A stretch of DNA of 64,000 bases from Halobacillus dabanensis (GTDB lineage: Bacteria; Bacillota; Bacilli; Bacillales; Halobacillaceae), in assembly GCF_900114165.1 (NCBI RefSeq), contig NZ_FOSB01000007.1:124001-188000 (forward strand), written 5' to 3'. The stretch's first letter is position 1, and every line of letters begins with the position of its first letter. A program made the position numbers and the translations under genes. Shown piece after piece: positions 1-8,800 of this stretch. Under the pieces are notes generated by a model, which made no database searches, was not told the origin of the DNA, and was given only the letters and a program-made list of their open reading frames with translations.

Positions 1-837
1 ATCGACGGAGCGGATCGTATTTTGAACAAATACTTGGACGAAGAGTTTACGACAATTGTAGAACAAGACTTTGAGTCTCGTGGCATCAAGCTTGCGATGA
101 ATGAGACTGTCCAACGTTTTGAAGGACACAACGGAACCGTTCAAACCGTCTCAACGAACAATGGAACGTACGAAACGGATCTTGTCATTCTCTGTGTCGG
201 TTTCCGACCGAATACTGGTCTACTCAAAGGAAAAGTGGATATGCTTGATAATGGGGCCATCAAAGTCGATGCCTATATGCAAACAAGCAATCTGGACATC
301 TTTGCTGCCGGTGACTGCTGTGCGGTTCCGTACAATCCTACAGGTGGACATATGTACATTCCACTTGCGACAAACGCCGTCCGCATGGGAACACTTGCAG
401 CCCGCAACTTGATTGAACCAACAATAAAACATGTAGGAACTCAAGGGACATCCGGGTTACACATGTATGATTGGAACATGGCTTCTACCGGACTGACAGA
501 AACATCTGCTCAACTTTTAAATATAAATGTGAAAAATTTCACAATAGAGGATACACATCGTCCTGCGTTCATGCCAACAGCAGAAAATGTAAAACTGAAA
601 GTGACCATTAATCCTTATAGTCGCCGGATTCTAGGTGCACAGGTTATTTCAAAAGCAGATGTTACGCAATCGATCAACACGATGAGTGTCTGCATCCAGA
701 CTGGAATGACGATTGATGAATTAGCATTCACAGATTTCTTCTTCCAGCCGCACTTCAACCAGCCTTGGAACTTCTTGAATAAAGCAGGGTTAGAAGCACA
801 ATCCAATGACCCAAAACCAATGCCCCAACTAGTATAA
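1..837 (+). CDS. FAD-dependent NAD(P)-disulfide oxidoreductase, 5'-truncated (NADH oxidase / CoA-disulfide reductase type)
   Basis: The reading frame is open from base 1, so the start lies outside the window and only the last 278 residues are visible. They cover the end of the NAD-binding domain, the second FAD-binding motif (IFAAGDCCAV), the GGHMYIPLATNAVRMG stretch and the dimerisation domain. This pattern is typical of the CoA-disulfide reductase / NADH oxidase / Npr family, which uses NAD(P)H to reduce CoA disulfides, polysulfides or oxygen. The redox cysteine that would separate these activities is upstream of the window, so the substrate cannot be decided. A TTG at 22 is internal, not the start. 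Confidence 0.85.
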   Translation: MDGADRILNKYLDEEFTTIVEQDFESRGIKLAMNETVQRFEGHNGTVQTVSTNNGTYETDLVILCVGFRPNTGLLKGKVDMLDNGAIKVDAYMQTSNLDIFAAGDCCAVPYNPTGGHMYIPLATNAVRMGTLAARNLIEPTIKHVGTQGTSGLHMYDWNMASTGLTETSAQLLNINVKNFTIEDTHRPAFMPTAENVKLKVTINPYSRRILGAQVISKADVTQSINTMSVCIQTGMTIDELAFTDFFFQPHFNQPWNFLNKAGLEAQSNDPKPMPQLV

Positions 838-846
838 TTAAAGGGA

Positions 847-879
847 CCCCCAAAGCATTTAATAGCTTTGGGGGTTTTT
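847..879 (+). terminator. Intrinsic terminator of the oxidoreductase gene
   Basis: Arms CCCCCAAAGC and GCTTTGGGGG enclose an 8-nt loop and are followed by a T run, 10 bp after the stop codon. Confidence 0.85.
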
Positions 880-884
880 AATCT

Positions 885-1055
885 TTACGTTTTTGTTTTT
901 CTTTTTCCGTACTTTTTCGTTTTTCTCAAATGTCGGCTTAGTTCATCCAGCGGTATTCCATCAACAAAACGGTCCTTATGGAACAAGTCAGCGAAGCTCT
1001 CCTCATCGACGAACAGATGTCTCCTGATCTTTTGGTTCGCTCTAATCTCCGCCAT
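885..1055 (-). CDS. Small basic-tailed protein of unknown function (56 aa)
   Basis: I read this gene directly from the minus strand. ATG at 1055 is preceded by a strong ribosome-binding site (GGAGGTGG, 5 nt away), and 56 codons run to TAA at 885-887. The protein starts MAEIRANQKI, has an acidic middle (VDEESFADLF) and a Lys/Arg-rich tail (KTKKYGKRKTKT). It has no membrane segment and no cysteine. I do not recognise a family. It converges with the oxidoreductase and stops 6 bp from that gene's terminator. The ribosome-binding site and the lack of competing ORFs are the main evidence that it is real. Confidence 0.6.
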   Translation of the reverse strand: MAEIRANQKIRRHLFVDEESFADLFHKDRFVDGIPLDELSRHLRKTKKYGKRKTKT

Positions 1056-1148
1056 GAAAGCCACCTCCAGAGGTTTATTGTCCTTTCCTTACCCCTTTCC
1101 ACTGAATGAAAGCCCTTGTTGAAAAAGTTTATTCTATATACATCCGTT

Positions 1149-2171
1149 TTAGAACGCGAACCTTGCTAGGACTCGGTCGATGACGGTATCGATGTCTTTT
1201 TCACTCACATCATAATTCGTTACAAAACGCACCGTCGTCGGCCCGAACGGTACTGCTAGAATACCATCCCGCTTTATTTCTTCTAAAAAAGTTTCCGCTG
1301 TTTCGTCAATACCGTCTACATGGACAAGAACGATGTTCGTTTCTACTTTTTCAATCGTTAATCCCTGGACCACCTGAAGGCCATTGGCAAGTTTACGTGC
1401 GTGATCATGATCGACTTTCAACCGGTCAACCATTGTCGTGAGTGCCACGTAAGCTGGAGCAGCAACCATGCCGACCTGTCTCATACCACCGCCCAGCCGT
1501 TTCCTCCATTTACGCGCCTTTTGAATAAATTCATAGGATCCTGCAATGATGGAACCAATTGGTGCTCCGAGCCCTTTAGACAAACATACTTGCACCGTAT
1601 CCGTCTGATCTGCATAGCGCTGCAAAGAAATGCCGGAAGCTACAGAAGCATTAAACAGACGAGCCCCATCCAAATGAACCGGAACCCCAGCTTCTCTTGC
1701 TATCCCGTAAATCTCTTGCATATTTTCAAGCGGAACTACGACACCACCAGCTTTATTATGGGTGTTCTCAAGACAAATCAAGCTTGTTTCGGGAAAATGA
1801 ATGTCGTCCGGGCGGATTGCTGCTTTTACCTCTTCCGGATTCATCACACCCCGCTCGCCCTGGATAGTCCGTGGTTGCACACCAGCAAGAGCAGACATCG
1901 ACGCTCCCTCGTAGAGAAAAAGGTGGGCGTTTGCGTCAAGCAAAACTTCATCCCCAGGGTTGCAGTGAGTCAATACCGCAATTTGGTTTCCCTGGGTACC
2001 ACTCGTCACAAACAAGGCCGCTTCTTTCCCGAGCATTTCAGCCGCTTTATCTTCAAGCTTCTTAACGGTTGGATCCTCTTCATATACATCATCTCCGACC
2101 TCTGCTTCCAATGCTGCCTGCCGCATGGCCATCGTCGGTTTTGTCACCGTATCACTTCGTAAATCAATCAT
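1149..2171 (-). CDS. ltaE: Low-specificity L-threonine aldolase
   Basis: A PLP-dependent fold-type I enzyme that cleaves L-threonine or L-allo-threonine to glycine and acetaldehyde. The 340-aa length and the N-terminus MIDLRSDTVTKPT are diagnostic. HLDGARLFNA and the PLP-lysine context CLSKGLGAPIGS (around residue 200) are both present. The start ATG follows GAGGAG. It is divergent from a Na+-coupled amino-acid symporter of the alanine/glycine family, so the pair may link glycine supply and transport; that is inference from position. Confidence 0.93.
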   Translation of the reverse strand: MIDLRSDTVTKPTMAMRQAALEAEVGDDVYEEDPTVKKLEDKAAEMLGKEAALFVTSGTQGNQIAVLTHCNPGDEVLLDANAHLFLYEGASMSALAGVQPRTIQGERGVMNPEEVKAAIRPDDIHFPETSLICLENTHNKAGGVVVPLENMQEIYGIAREAGVPVHLDGARLFNASVASGISLQRYADQTDTVQVCLSKGLGAPIGSIIAGSYEFIQKARKWRKRLGGGMRQVGMVAAPAYVALTTMVDRLKVDHDHARKLANGLQVVQGLTIEKVETNIVLVHVDGIDETAETFLEEIKRDGILAVPFGPTTVRFVTNYDVSEKDIDTVIDRVLARFAF

Positions 2172-2372
2172 ATGTATGCCTCCTCTTTTATTCTATTGTA
2201 CGGAAACGGCGATAGACTTGGAAAGCATTTGCACCATTTGCCGAGATTCTAAATAATCATGCCGGTTTCTAAAATAATGAGGTCGAAAATGTAAATATTG
2301 TTGTGGAATTCCTGATTACACCTGTCGAATACTAAAACAACAATGTCGAATTCCTAACTAATGCAAAACTTC

Positions 2373-2402
2373 TTGTCTAAAAACGCTTGCACATGCGATA
2401 CT
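2373..2402 (+). promoter_or_regulatory. Candidate sigma-A promoter for the amino-acid symporter
   Basis: TTGTCT, an 18-bp spacer, then GATACT, ending about 40 bp before the preferred start codon. The upstream gap (2172-2372) also carries two similar GAATTCCT boxes, at about 2308 and 2347, of unknown meaning. Confidence 0.35.
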
Positions 2403-2444
2403 CTTTTTTATGGTCAAATGATAAAGAAAGAAAGGATCTTACCA

Positions 2445-3785
2445 TTGGAACAATTAACAAATGTTTTCATAGAAATAAACAGCTTTTTATGGGGACCTGT
2501 CATGCTGATCTTTTTACTGGGGACAGGAGTCTGGCTTACCTTCCAGCTTCGCTTCATTCAAGTACGCTCTTTAGGAAGAGGATTCAAGCTGACATTTGCC
2601 CCCTTATTCAAAAAAGAGAAAACAGAAGGCATCCACTCCTTCAAAGCTCTGGCCACTTCCATTTCTGCTCAAGTTGGTACTGGTAACCTTGCCGGTGTCG
2701 CTACAGCTATTGCCGCCGGTGGTCCAGGGGCGATTTTCTGGATGTGGATCAGTTCCTTCTTTGGAATGGCAACCATATTTGCAGAAGCCGTCCTCGCACA
2801 ACTTTATAAAGTGAAAAAAGGTGATGAAGTACACGGAGGTCCCGCTTATTATATCCGTGACGGACTTGGCAGCAAGTGGTTAGCCGGTTTCTTCTCCATC
2901 GCTATTATTTTGGCGCTTGGCTTTGTCGGGAATATGGTGCAATCAAACGCGATCACAACTGCAATGAACGAAACCATAGGCTCATCGTCGATGGCACTGA
3001 ACTTAGGAATAGGCGGGGTAATTGCGTTCTTTATCGGACTCATTCTTTTCGGCGGTATAGGCCGTATTTCCACTTTTGCCGGTAATGTTGTCCCAATTAT
3101 GGCGCTTCTTTATATCATCGGGAGTCTCATCATCATGTTCAACTACTGGGAACAAGTATTGCCTACCTTCCAATTGATTATACAAGCTGCCATTAGTCCA
3201 GAAGCAGCGGGAGGAGGTGTGCTCGGTGCTACGATTAAAGAAGCGATCCGTTATGGAATTGCGCGTGGACTATTTTCCAACGAAGCTGGTATGGGGTCGA
3301 CCCCTCATGCCCACGCCATTGCCAATGTCAAACGGCCTTCTCACCAGGGGCTTGTCGCAATGGTGGGTGTTTTCATTGATACGGTTGTCATCTGCACGTT
3401 GACTGCGATGGTCATTCTCCTTACAGATGCACACCAAGCCGGTCTTCAGGGAAGTGCCATCACCCAGGAAGGATTTGCGCGTGGTTTAGGGGATTTCGGC
3501 ATTCCATTCATCGCGATATGCCTGCTATTTTTTGCTTTCACCACCATCCTCGGCTGGGCATACTTCGGGGAAGTGAATGTGAAGTTCTTGTTCGGGGAAA
3601 AAGGTGTTCCCTTCTACCGCGGTATCGTATTATTATTTATCGTTTTGGGCTCCCTTGTCCAGGTGGATTTCGTCTGGGAAATGGCGGACACATTCAATGC
3701 ATTGATGGTCGTTCCTAACTTGGTCGCCATTCTTGCTTTAACAAAAATGATAAAATCGACCTGGAGGCAGGATGAACTTCTTTAA
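2445..3785 (+). CDS. Sodium:alanine/glycine (AGCS) family symporter, AlsT/GlnT-like
   Basis: A polytopic secondary transporter (446 aa) taking up alanine, glycine or glutamine with sodium. Family hallmarks are the N-terminus FLWGPVMLIFLLGTGVWLT, the conserved TSISAQVGTGNLAGVATAIAAGGPGA-type segment near residue 70, and RGLFSNEAGMGSTPHAHA further on. About ten hydrophobic helices are visible. I chose TTG at 2445 because AAAGAAAGGA sits 8 nt upstream and the protein then starts like its relatives. The frame is open back to 2361, but that extension is not family-like. Substrate is uncertain. A sodium-driven carrier suits a salt-adapted host. Confidence 0.9.
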   Translation: MEQLTNVFIEINSFLWGPVMLIFLLGTGVWLTFQLRFIQVRSLGRGFKLTFAPLFKKEKTEGIHSFKALATSISAQVGTGNLAGVATAIAAGGPGAIFWMWISSFFGMATIFAEAVLAQLYKVKKGDEVHGGPAYYIRDGLGSKWLAGFFSIAIILALGFVGNMVQSNAITTAMNETIGSSSMALNLGIGGVIAFFIGLILFGGIGRISTFAGNVVPIMALLYIIGSLIIMFNYWEQVLPTFQLIIQAAISPEAAGGGVLGATIKEAIRYGIARGLFSNEAGMGSTPHAHAIANVKRPSHQGLVAMVGVFIDTVVICTLTAMVILLTDAHQAGLQGSAITQEGFARGLGDFGIPFIAICLLFFAFTTILGWAYFGEVNVKFLFGEKGVPFYRGIVLLFIVLGSLVQVDFVWEMADTFNALMVVPNLVAILALTKMIKSTWRQDELL

Positions 3786-3821
3786 TAAGAGTTTTGAACC
3801 TATCTTTTTGTCACTATTCAA

Positions 3822-3866
3822 ACGCATGAAATCAAGATTATCCAATCTGATTTCATGCGTTTTTTC
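3822..3866 (+). terminator. Terminator after the AGCS symporter
   Basis: Perfect 13-bp arms ACGCATGAAATCA and TGATTTCATGCGT followed by TTTTTT. Confidence 0.85.
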
Positions 3867-4066
3867 ATCTATAAAGTGTTTTGTTCATATAAAACTTTAA
3901 ATCCATTAAAAAATAGGGCATGACTGTTCAACTAGCATATTCGCAATCAGAGAGTGAACTTTGTTACTAACAATATTTCGAAAGAATGGAACTCTCGAAA
4001 GACGTTAGAATTAGACAAAATTTGATCGATAATCTATAACAATACCCACAAAAAAGATGTTTATAT

Positions 4067-4299
4067 TTATGCACATGTGGAAAAAGACCACTAACGATAT
4101 TAGTTACCCACATTTGTCCACAGACTTATGCACAAAACTTGTTAATTTTCTGATATTCACAGCTGTCCCCGAAATATAAACAGGTTATCAACAGAAATTA
4201 TCCACATATTCACAACTCATAATTCTATATGGTGGCGAACATATTTTCTGCTACCATATATGACACTTATCCAGAAAAGTATTCACACCCTGTGGATAA
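4067..4299. other. DnaA-box cluster distant from oriC
   Basis: Four exact TTATNCACA boxes lie in 233 bp: 4067-4075, 4126-4134, 4198-4206 on plus and 4291-4299 on minus. Single-mismatch boxes lie at 4076-4084, 4104-4112, 4114-4122, 4153-4161, 4185-4193, 4206-4214, 4267-4275 and 4279-4287. No gene is present between 3867 and 4342. From memory, Bacillus subtilis has a DnaA-binding cluster at the equivalent place, beside htrA (yyxA) and upstream of yydA, one of several ori-proximal clusters that titrate DnaA. The same role here is inferred from position and sequence. Confidence 0.8.
4226..4260. repeat. Hairpin inside the DnaA-box cluster
   Basis: Arms TATATGGTGGC (4226-4236) and GCTACCATATA (4250-4260) pair over 11 positions with one G-T pair. 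The 13-nt loop is AT-rich. There is no T run on either side, so it is not a terminator. Confidence 0.5.
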
Positions 4300-4342
4300 C
4301 AAAGGGAAGAATAATGAGGGATTATATCGAATTTTGACATAT

Positions 4343-4374
4343 AAAAGGAGTATCCACTTAGGATACTCCTTTTT
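4343..4374. terminator. Bidirectional terminator of the wal-htrA operon
   Basis: Perfect 13-bp arms AAAAGGAGTATCC and GGATACTCCTTTT, 7 bp beyond the htrA stop, with T-rich flanks in both directions. Confidence 0.85.
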
Positions 4375-4381
4375 CCATCGG

Positions 4382-5608
4382 CTATTCTTGTGAACCAAGC
4401 GTCACTGTCGTACTATTCTTCTCTCCATCACGGTAATAAGTGATTTCCATATCTTCTCCTGCATCTTTTTCATTATAAAGATATTTGCGTAATTCAATGA
4501 TATTACTGACAGATTCCCCATCCAATGCTGTAATGACATCCAACGGCTCTAAACCTGCTTTTGCTGCTGGAGACATTTGGCGAATACTTCGGATATACAA
4601 TCCGCCTTCTACATCTTGAGGGAGATTCAATGTGTTGCTCCATTCCGATGTTGGGACTTCATTTAAACCATAAGCTTCAATTCCGATGTATGGACGATTC
4701 ACTTGCCCAAACTGTTCGAGTTCCTCAATGATCGGCTTCGCTGAATCAATCGGAATAGCAAAACCAATGCCTTCAACTGCTGATTGGGCAATCTTCATAG
4801 AGTTGATACCAATCAATTGTCCGTCAATGTTGATGAGAGCTCCGCCACTATTTCCAGGGTTGATAGCTGCGTCCGTTTGAATCACCTCTGCTTGCCAATC
4901 CTCTAATCCATCCCCATTAAAATCCTGCGGAATCGCTCGTTCTTTACCACTGATGATCCCTTGGGTGACCGATCCTGCAAAACTCAATCCTAATGGGTTC
5001 CCAATGGCAATAGCTGGTTCGCCTACTTTCAAGTTTTCAGAAGTACCAAGCTCGATCACATGCTCAACTTGGTCTGCCGGCATTTTCAGTACAGCCAAAT
5101 CTGTAAATAAATCACTGCCGACTAATTTAGCTTTTACCCTCGTATCATCTGATAGAACAACTTCAATTTCATTTGCCCCTTCGATGACGTGATGGTTCGT
5201 AACAACAAAAGCTGTTCCGTCTTCTTTCTTATAAATAACTCCAGATCCGACGCCGCTTTGTTGTGCAGAATCGTTATTATCTTGCCAAAAGTTCTCTTGT
5301 GTCTGAAGGTTGACAACTCCAACGACAGAAGGTGTCACTTTGTCAACGACATCTGTAATTTGTGTTTTTACATCAAGCTCTACATTCTTCGTTGTATTTC
5401 CTGTCAGACTTTGATCATCTTGAACGAGTCCGCTCTCGTCCTCCGGAATGGTCATATCATAAGGTAGCAATTCCGTTTGGACTAATGCGGGTAAAGCCAA
5501 CAACACCAGGACGGCTCCCAACACAACCCCGACAATGGTCGGCATGACCCATCGCTTCCGTTGATGGCTTTGTTGGCGAGTCGGTGAATGATCATCATAA
5601 TAGCCCAA
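4382..5608 (-). CDS. htrA: HtrA-type serine protease (YyxA/HtrC-like), membrane-anchored
   Basis: An envelope quality-control protease, last gene of the wal operon. It has a short cytoplasmic N-terminus, one membrane anchor at about residues 21-44, a trypsin-like domain with the triad His140 (TNHHVI), Asp170 (TDLAVLK) and Ser254 (GNSGGAL), and one C-terminal PDZ domain from about residue 300. The 408-aa length is normal for the family. The DFNGDGLEDWQ insertion before the catalytic serine resembles the YyxA branch. It follows walJ after a 75-bp gap. In B. subtilis the next gene would be rlmH; here the DnaA-box cluster follows directly and rlmH is absent from the window. Confidence 0.93.
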   Translation of the reverse strand: MGYYDDHSPTRQQSHQRKRWVMPTIVGVVLGAVLVLLALPALVQTELLPYDMTIPEDESGLVQDDQSLTGNTTKNVELDVKTQITDVVDKVTPSVVGVVNLQTQENFWQDNNDSAQQSGVGSGVIYKKEDGTAFVVTNHHVIEGANEIEVVLSDDTRVKAKLVGSDLFTDLAVLKMPADQVEHVIELGTSENLKVGEPAIAIGNPLGLSFAGSVTQGIISGKERAIPQDFNGDGLEDWQAEVIQTDAAINPGNSGGALINIDGQLIGINSMKIAQSAVEGIGFAIPIDSAKPIIEELEQFGQVNRPYIGIEAYGLNEVPTSEWSNTLNLPQDVEGGLYIRSIRQMSPAAKAGLEPLDVITALDGESVSNIIELRKYLYNEKDAGEDMEITYYRDGEKNSTTVTLGSQE

Positions 5609-5683
5609 GCCTCTTCACCTTACCTTTCTTTCGTTCCTATATTTCTAAGGTATTGTTCCTTATTCTTTACTAATTAAAACCTT

Positions 5684-6478
5684 TTAAACCTCAAAGATCG
5701 GTGTAGCTTCTTGAGGGTCGGTATCATGTAATTCGACCCGTGTGCCTATCTCAAAACCACGCTCTTGCAAGACATTTTTAACTGACATATGAGCAAGATC
5801 TTTCATATTGTTATCAAGACTCAAGTGAGCAAGATAAACCCGTTTTGTCTGATCTGTAATCAAATCGGTAAGCGCAAGAGCACAATCTTCATTAGACACG
5901 TGTCCAGAATCACCAAGAATTCTCCGCTTTACGTTCCAAGGATAACGCCCCATCCGCAGCATACTCACATCATGATTCGATTCAAAAATATAAGCATCCG
6001 CCCCTTCAACGGTCTTCTTTATCCGCTCGGAAACATAACCTAGGTCTGTAACGAGGGCCACTTTCCTGCCATCTTGATGAAATGTATAAAACATCGGATC
6101 TGCCGCATCATGGGAGACAGCGAAGGATTCCACATCCAACCCACCAAACGTCATTGTTTCTTCCATGGAAAAGTGAAATTTTTGATCAAGGGATATCTTC
6201 CCTATTTTATCTTCCATCGCATTCCATGTTTTTTCATTCGCATAAATCGGTAATTGGTATCGACGTGCCATGATTCCAAGTCCCTTAATATGGTCGCTGT
6301 GTTCATGTGTAACTAAAATACGTGACAATGTCTGAGGGTCAATTCCTACTTGATCGAGGAGGCCCTCCATCTTTTTGCCACTTAAGCCCGCATCCACCAA
6401 TATTCTCTCTTCCCCAGATTCAATATAGAATGCGTTTCCTGTACTTCCTGAAGCAAGTACACTAAATCGTAAGGTCAT
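5684..6478 (-). CDS. walJ: WalJ (YycJ) metallo-beta-lactamase fold hydrolase
   Basis: A cytoplasmic MBL-fold enzyme of the wal operon. The metal motif THEHSDH (His58, His60, Asp62, His63) is intact, as are later ligands in LVTDLGY and [10 protein letters not shown]. The family has been linked to coordination of replication with cell-wall metabolism and resembles nucleases, but its substrate is not settled. I prefer ATG at 6478, with GGAG 8 nt upstream, over the in-frame GTG at 6487. 264 aa. It follows walI by about 30 bp. Confidence 0.92.
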   Translation of the reverse strand: MTLRFSVLASGSTGNAFYIESGEERILVDAGLSGKKMEGLLDQVGIDPQTLSRILVTHEHSDHIKGLGIMARRYQLPIYANEKTWNAMEDKIGKISLDQKFHFSMEETMTFGGLDVESFAVSHDAADPMFYTFHQDGRKVALVTDLGYVSERIKKTVEGADAYIFESNHDVSMLRMGRYPWNVKRRILGDSGHVSNEDCALALTDLITDQTKRVYLAHLSLDNNMKDLAHMSVKNVLQERGFEIGTRVELHDTDPQEATPIFEV

Positions 6479-6509
6479 TCCATACACTCCAATTAATTTG
6501 TTTCATATT

Positions 6510-7415
6510 TCACTTCTTCTTAAAAGATGTTTGCTCGGGCATAGGGTTTTCGAAATCATACGTCCGCTTAATGTCTGAAATGAACGAAGCTTCGTCTATA
6601 TTTTCGATGACTGTTCCGTACAGGGCATATACGAAATGATTCCGTTCGCCGTTCACGGTTACTTTCCAGGTCGATGTGAACACTTGAGATCCATTTTCTT
6701 CTCCTGGGGCCAGATCGAAACTGGTGTGATAGCCGATATCCATGGATGTCACTTCGTCTCCCGGCTGAATATACCCATTTTCCAGTAGCGTCCGGATCGC
6801 ATTCAATGGTTCAAGATTGACATCCGACTGATTAAATTCATTCATGGAAGACTCTTCATCAGAAAAAGACAATAGAGACGCTACATAGCCTGTAATTTCA
6901 CTATCTTCTATATTAACAAGCAACAATCCACCTTTATTGAAGTAAACCGTTTGGTTGTCAACCGCTTGAAAGAACATGGCTGCCCCCTCGTCTTCATTCC
7001 AACCCCAATAGGAGTATTGAGAGGAGAATGGGATGAGAGAATCCACTTCATCCTGCAGCGTGTCCTCAGTCACTTCTATAGGTTCCTCGAGAGTAACTTT
7101 CACTACCTGACGATCCTCATCCAATTCAATTTGCTGGTTACTATCATCTATTTCTTCAATTTGACTCATAATTTCTTCTGAAAACGCACTATTACTTTTA
7201 GAAACGATTTCTGAAGCTTCAGGAAGGTTATCAGGGATAGCATCCTCTGCCACCGTAATATCATTTTCCTGAAGATCTGTTTCCACACTTTCAGCAACAG
7301 TTGATATTTGCCCTAACTCATCCTCTGCCTGTTTGGACAGAAATTGTTGCAAGAGGAATAGGTCGAGAATCAGGAAGCTGAGAATAAACAATAATTTAAT
7401 TTGACCCCACTGCAT
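6510..7415 (-). CDS. walI: WalI (YycI), regulator of the WalK kinase
   Basis: A single-pass membrane protein: N-terminal helix at about residues 5-25, then an extracytoplasmic domain. Together with WalH it controls the essential sensor kinase WalK through its membrane segment. The protein is strongly acidic, including the linker after the helix. At 301 aa it is somewhat longer than the B. subtilis protein as I remember it. It lies 17 bp downstream of walH. Confidence 0.9.
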   Translation of the reverse strand: MQWGQIKLLFILSFLILDLFLLQQFLSKQAEDELGQISTVAESVETDLQENDITVAEDAIPDNLPEASEIVSKSNSAFSEEIMSQIEEIDDSNQQIELDEDRQVVKVTLEEPIEVTEDTLQDEVDSLIPFSSQYSYWGWNEDEGAAMFFQAVDNQTVYFNKGGLLLVNIEDSEITGYVASLLSFSDEESSMNEFNQSDVNLEPLNAIRTLLENGYIQPGDEVTSMDIGYHTSFDLAPGEENGSQVFTSTWKVTVNGERNHFVYALYGTVIENIDEASFISDIKRTYDFENPMPEQTSFKKK

Positions 7416-7432
7416 CTTCTCCGCCTCCTCGC

Positions 7433-8800
7433 TTAAGATATCTCTTCATTCTGGGATTGTTCCTCTGAATAAACTTTCATCCATCCTGCATTCGTCTTTA
7501 TATACCATTCAGGAATCAGACTAAAAACCAGGTTGTTTCTTTGCTCTTCCAAAGTGTACATGATCTCCAAATCAAGAATGGTACGATTGTCTAAGTCATT
7601 CTTTTCTTGTAGGTCCTCTAAAACCTGCTCTCCTGATTTTAATGTTGCTTTTCGCTCACTTGTAATCGAACTGAACTTAACGAGTGGACGTTTATACTCC
7701 TGAATTTGCCCTTGCTGATATCTCATCATGATTGTAGCTAACATACTTGTCTCGCTATTTTCCATGACAGGTAAATCTCCGAAGTACATTTGGTATTGGA
7801 CTTGATTCCAACCGGTGAGTACAGAAGATAGTCGGTAATCATTTGTCCATCCCAGGTGGCTATTAATGTCCTGCATACTTTGATTCAGCATATCGTATAC
7901 TTGTAAATCATCTTGGTTGGCAGCGTTAGGAATGGTTAACTCATATTCCATACGTTTATCAAATTGCGTCAATTGTTGCTTGAACGTTTTCGTTACCCGT
8001 TCCCCACCGCTTGCTGTGTATGAAGTAACTGCCGTATTGGAAGGGAACAGATCATTTTGCAATGGTCTTACATCCAAGGAATCTGTTTGCAGGACATATT
8101 CTGGAATCCTTGACGTTTGTTTCGGTAAGTATATATTTGCAAAACCTTCATTCGATCCTTCTTCATTTGCGATTGTATCCCTTACTCTGATCAATTCTTT
8201 TAATTCCTCTTTATCATCCAATTCTCTAAACGCATTCTCTCCGGCTGATGTACTTATATCGGCCTTAAGAGAAAACCTATTTTCACTAGAATCACTATCT
8301 ACAAACCATAAACTAAAAGTGGAGGATACTGACCCACCATTTTGCTGAACGACAAAGATACGGTCGAAACTAGCTTGAATACCTTCCAATCCTTCTTCAT
8401 TATTCAGTACAAATAAATCTTGAATCGTCTGAATAGGAATTTCAGCAGGAAACACGATTTCGACAGCATGATGATGATTATCCAAATTAATAGAACCTGG
8501 ACTAGTGTCTATATTTGTCACATTCCATTGCTGTATTTGTTGTTGATAAAAATCTTTATTATCAATACTTTCGGCATGTGTATAATAAGCGTCCCCGTCA
8601 TGAAACACAATCTCTTCCGGGATGATCAGTTCACTAAGTGTCCGCTCACTCCCTAATTCATCCAGCTGGGTATTGCCAATGAGCACATTATCATCAATCG
8701 TATCGTTCACCGGCTGATAATTCCACAGAGCTACAGTCAATACAAGACTAAAAGCGATGAGAATCACTAAGATGATAGATTTCATTGTTTCTCTATTCAT
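7433..8800 (-). CDS. walH: WalH (YycH), regulator of the WalK kinase
   Basis: A 455-aa membrane-anchored extracytoplasmic protein, with a signal anchor at about residues 7-24 (SIILVILIAFSLVLTVALW). It acts with WalI to modulate WalK. The start is ATG at 8800: it has GGAGG 8 nt upstream and overlaps the walK stop in an ATGA, showing translational coupling. The frame is open 27 codons further upstream, but only inside walK. Confidence 0.92.
   Translation of the reverse strand: MNRETMKSIILVILIAFSLVLTVALWNYQPVNDTIDDNVLIGNTQLDELGSERTLSELIIPEEIVFHDGDAYYTHAESIDNKDFYQQQIQQWNVTNIDTSPGSINLDNHHHAVEIVFPAEIPIQTIQDLFVLNNEEGLEGIQASFDRIFVVQQNGGSVSSTFSLWFVDSDSSENRFSLKADISTSAGENAFRELDDKEELKELIRVRDTIANEEGSNEGFANIYLPKQTSRIPEYVLQTDSLDVRPLQNDLFPSNTAVTSYTASGGERVTKTFKQQLTQFDKRMEYELTIPNAANQDDLQVYDMLNQSMQDINSHLGWTNDYRLSSVLTGWNQVQYQMYFGDLPVMENSETSMLATIMMRYQQGQIQEYKRPLVKFSSITSERKATLKSGEQVLEDLQEKNDLDNRTILDLEIMYTLEEQRNNLVFSLIPEWYIKTNAGWMKVYSEEQSQNEEIS

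Noticed and set aside
868-1122. 84-codon plus-strand ORF
   Set aside because: It is antisense to the small gene at 885-1055, starts within the terminator stem, has no ribosome-binding site and gives a Ser/Phe-rich sequence of no family.
1401-2162. Long plus-strand ORF of 253 codons
   Set aside because: It is a shadow of ltaE; the product is Cys/His-rich nonsense and has no ribosome-binding site.
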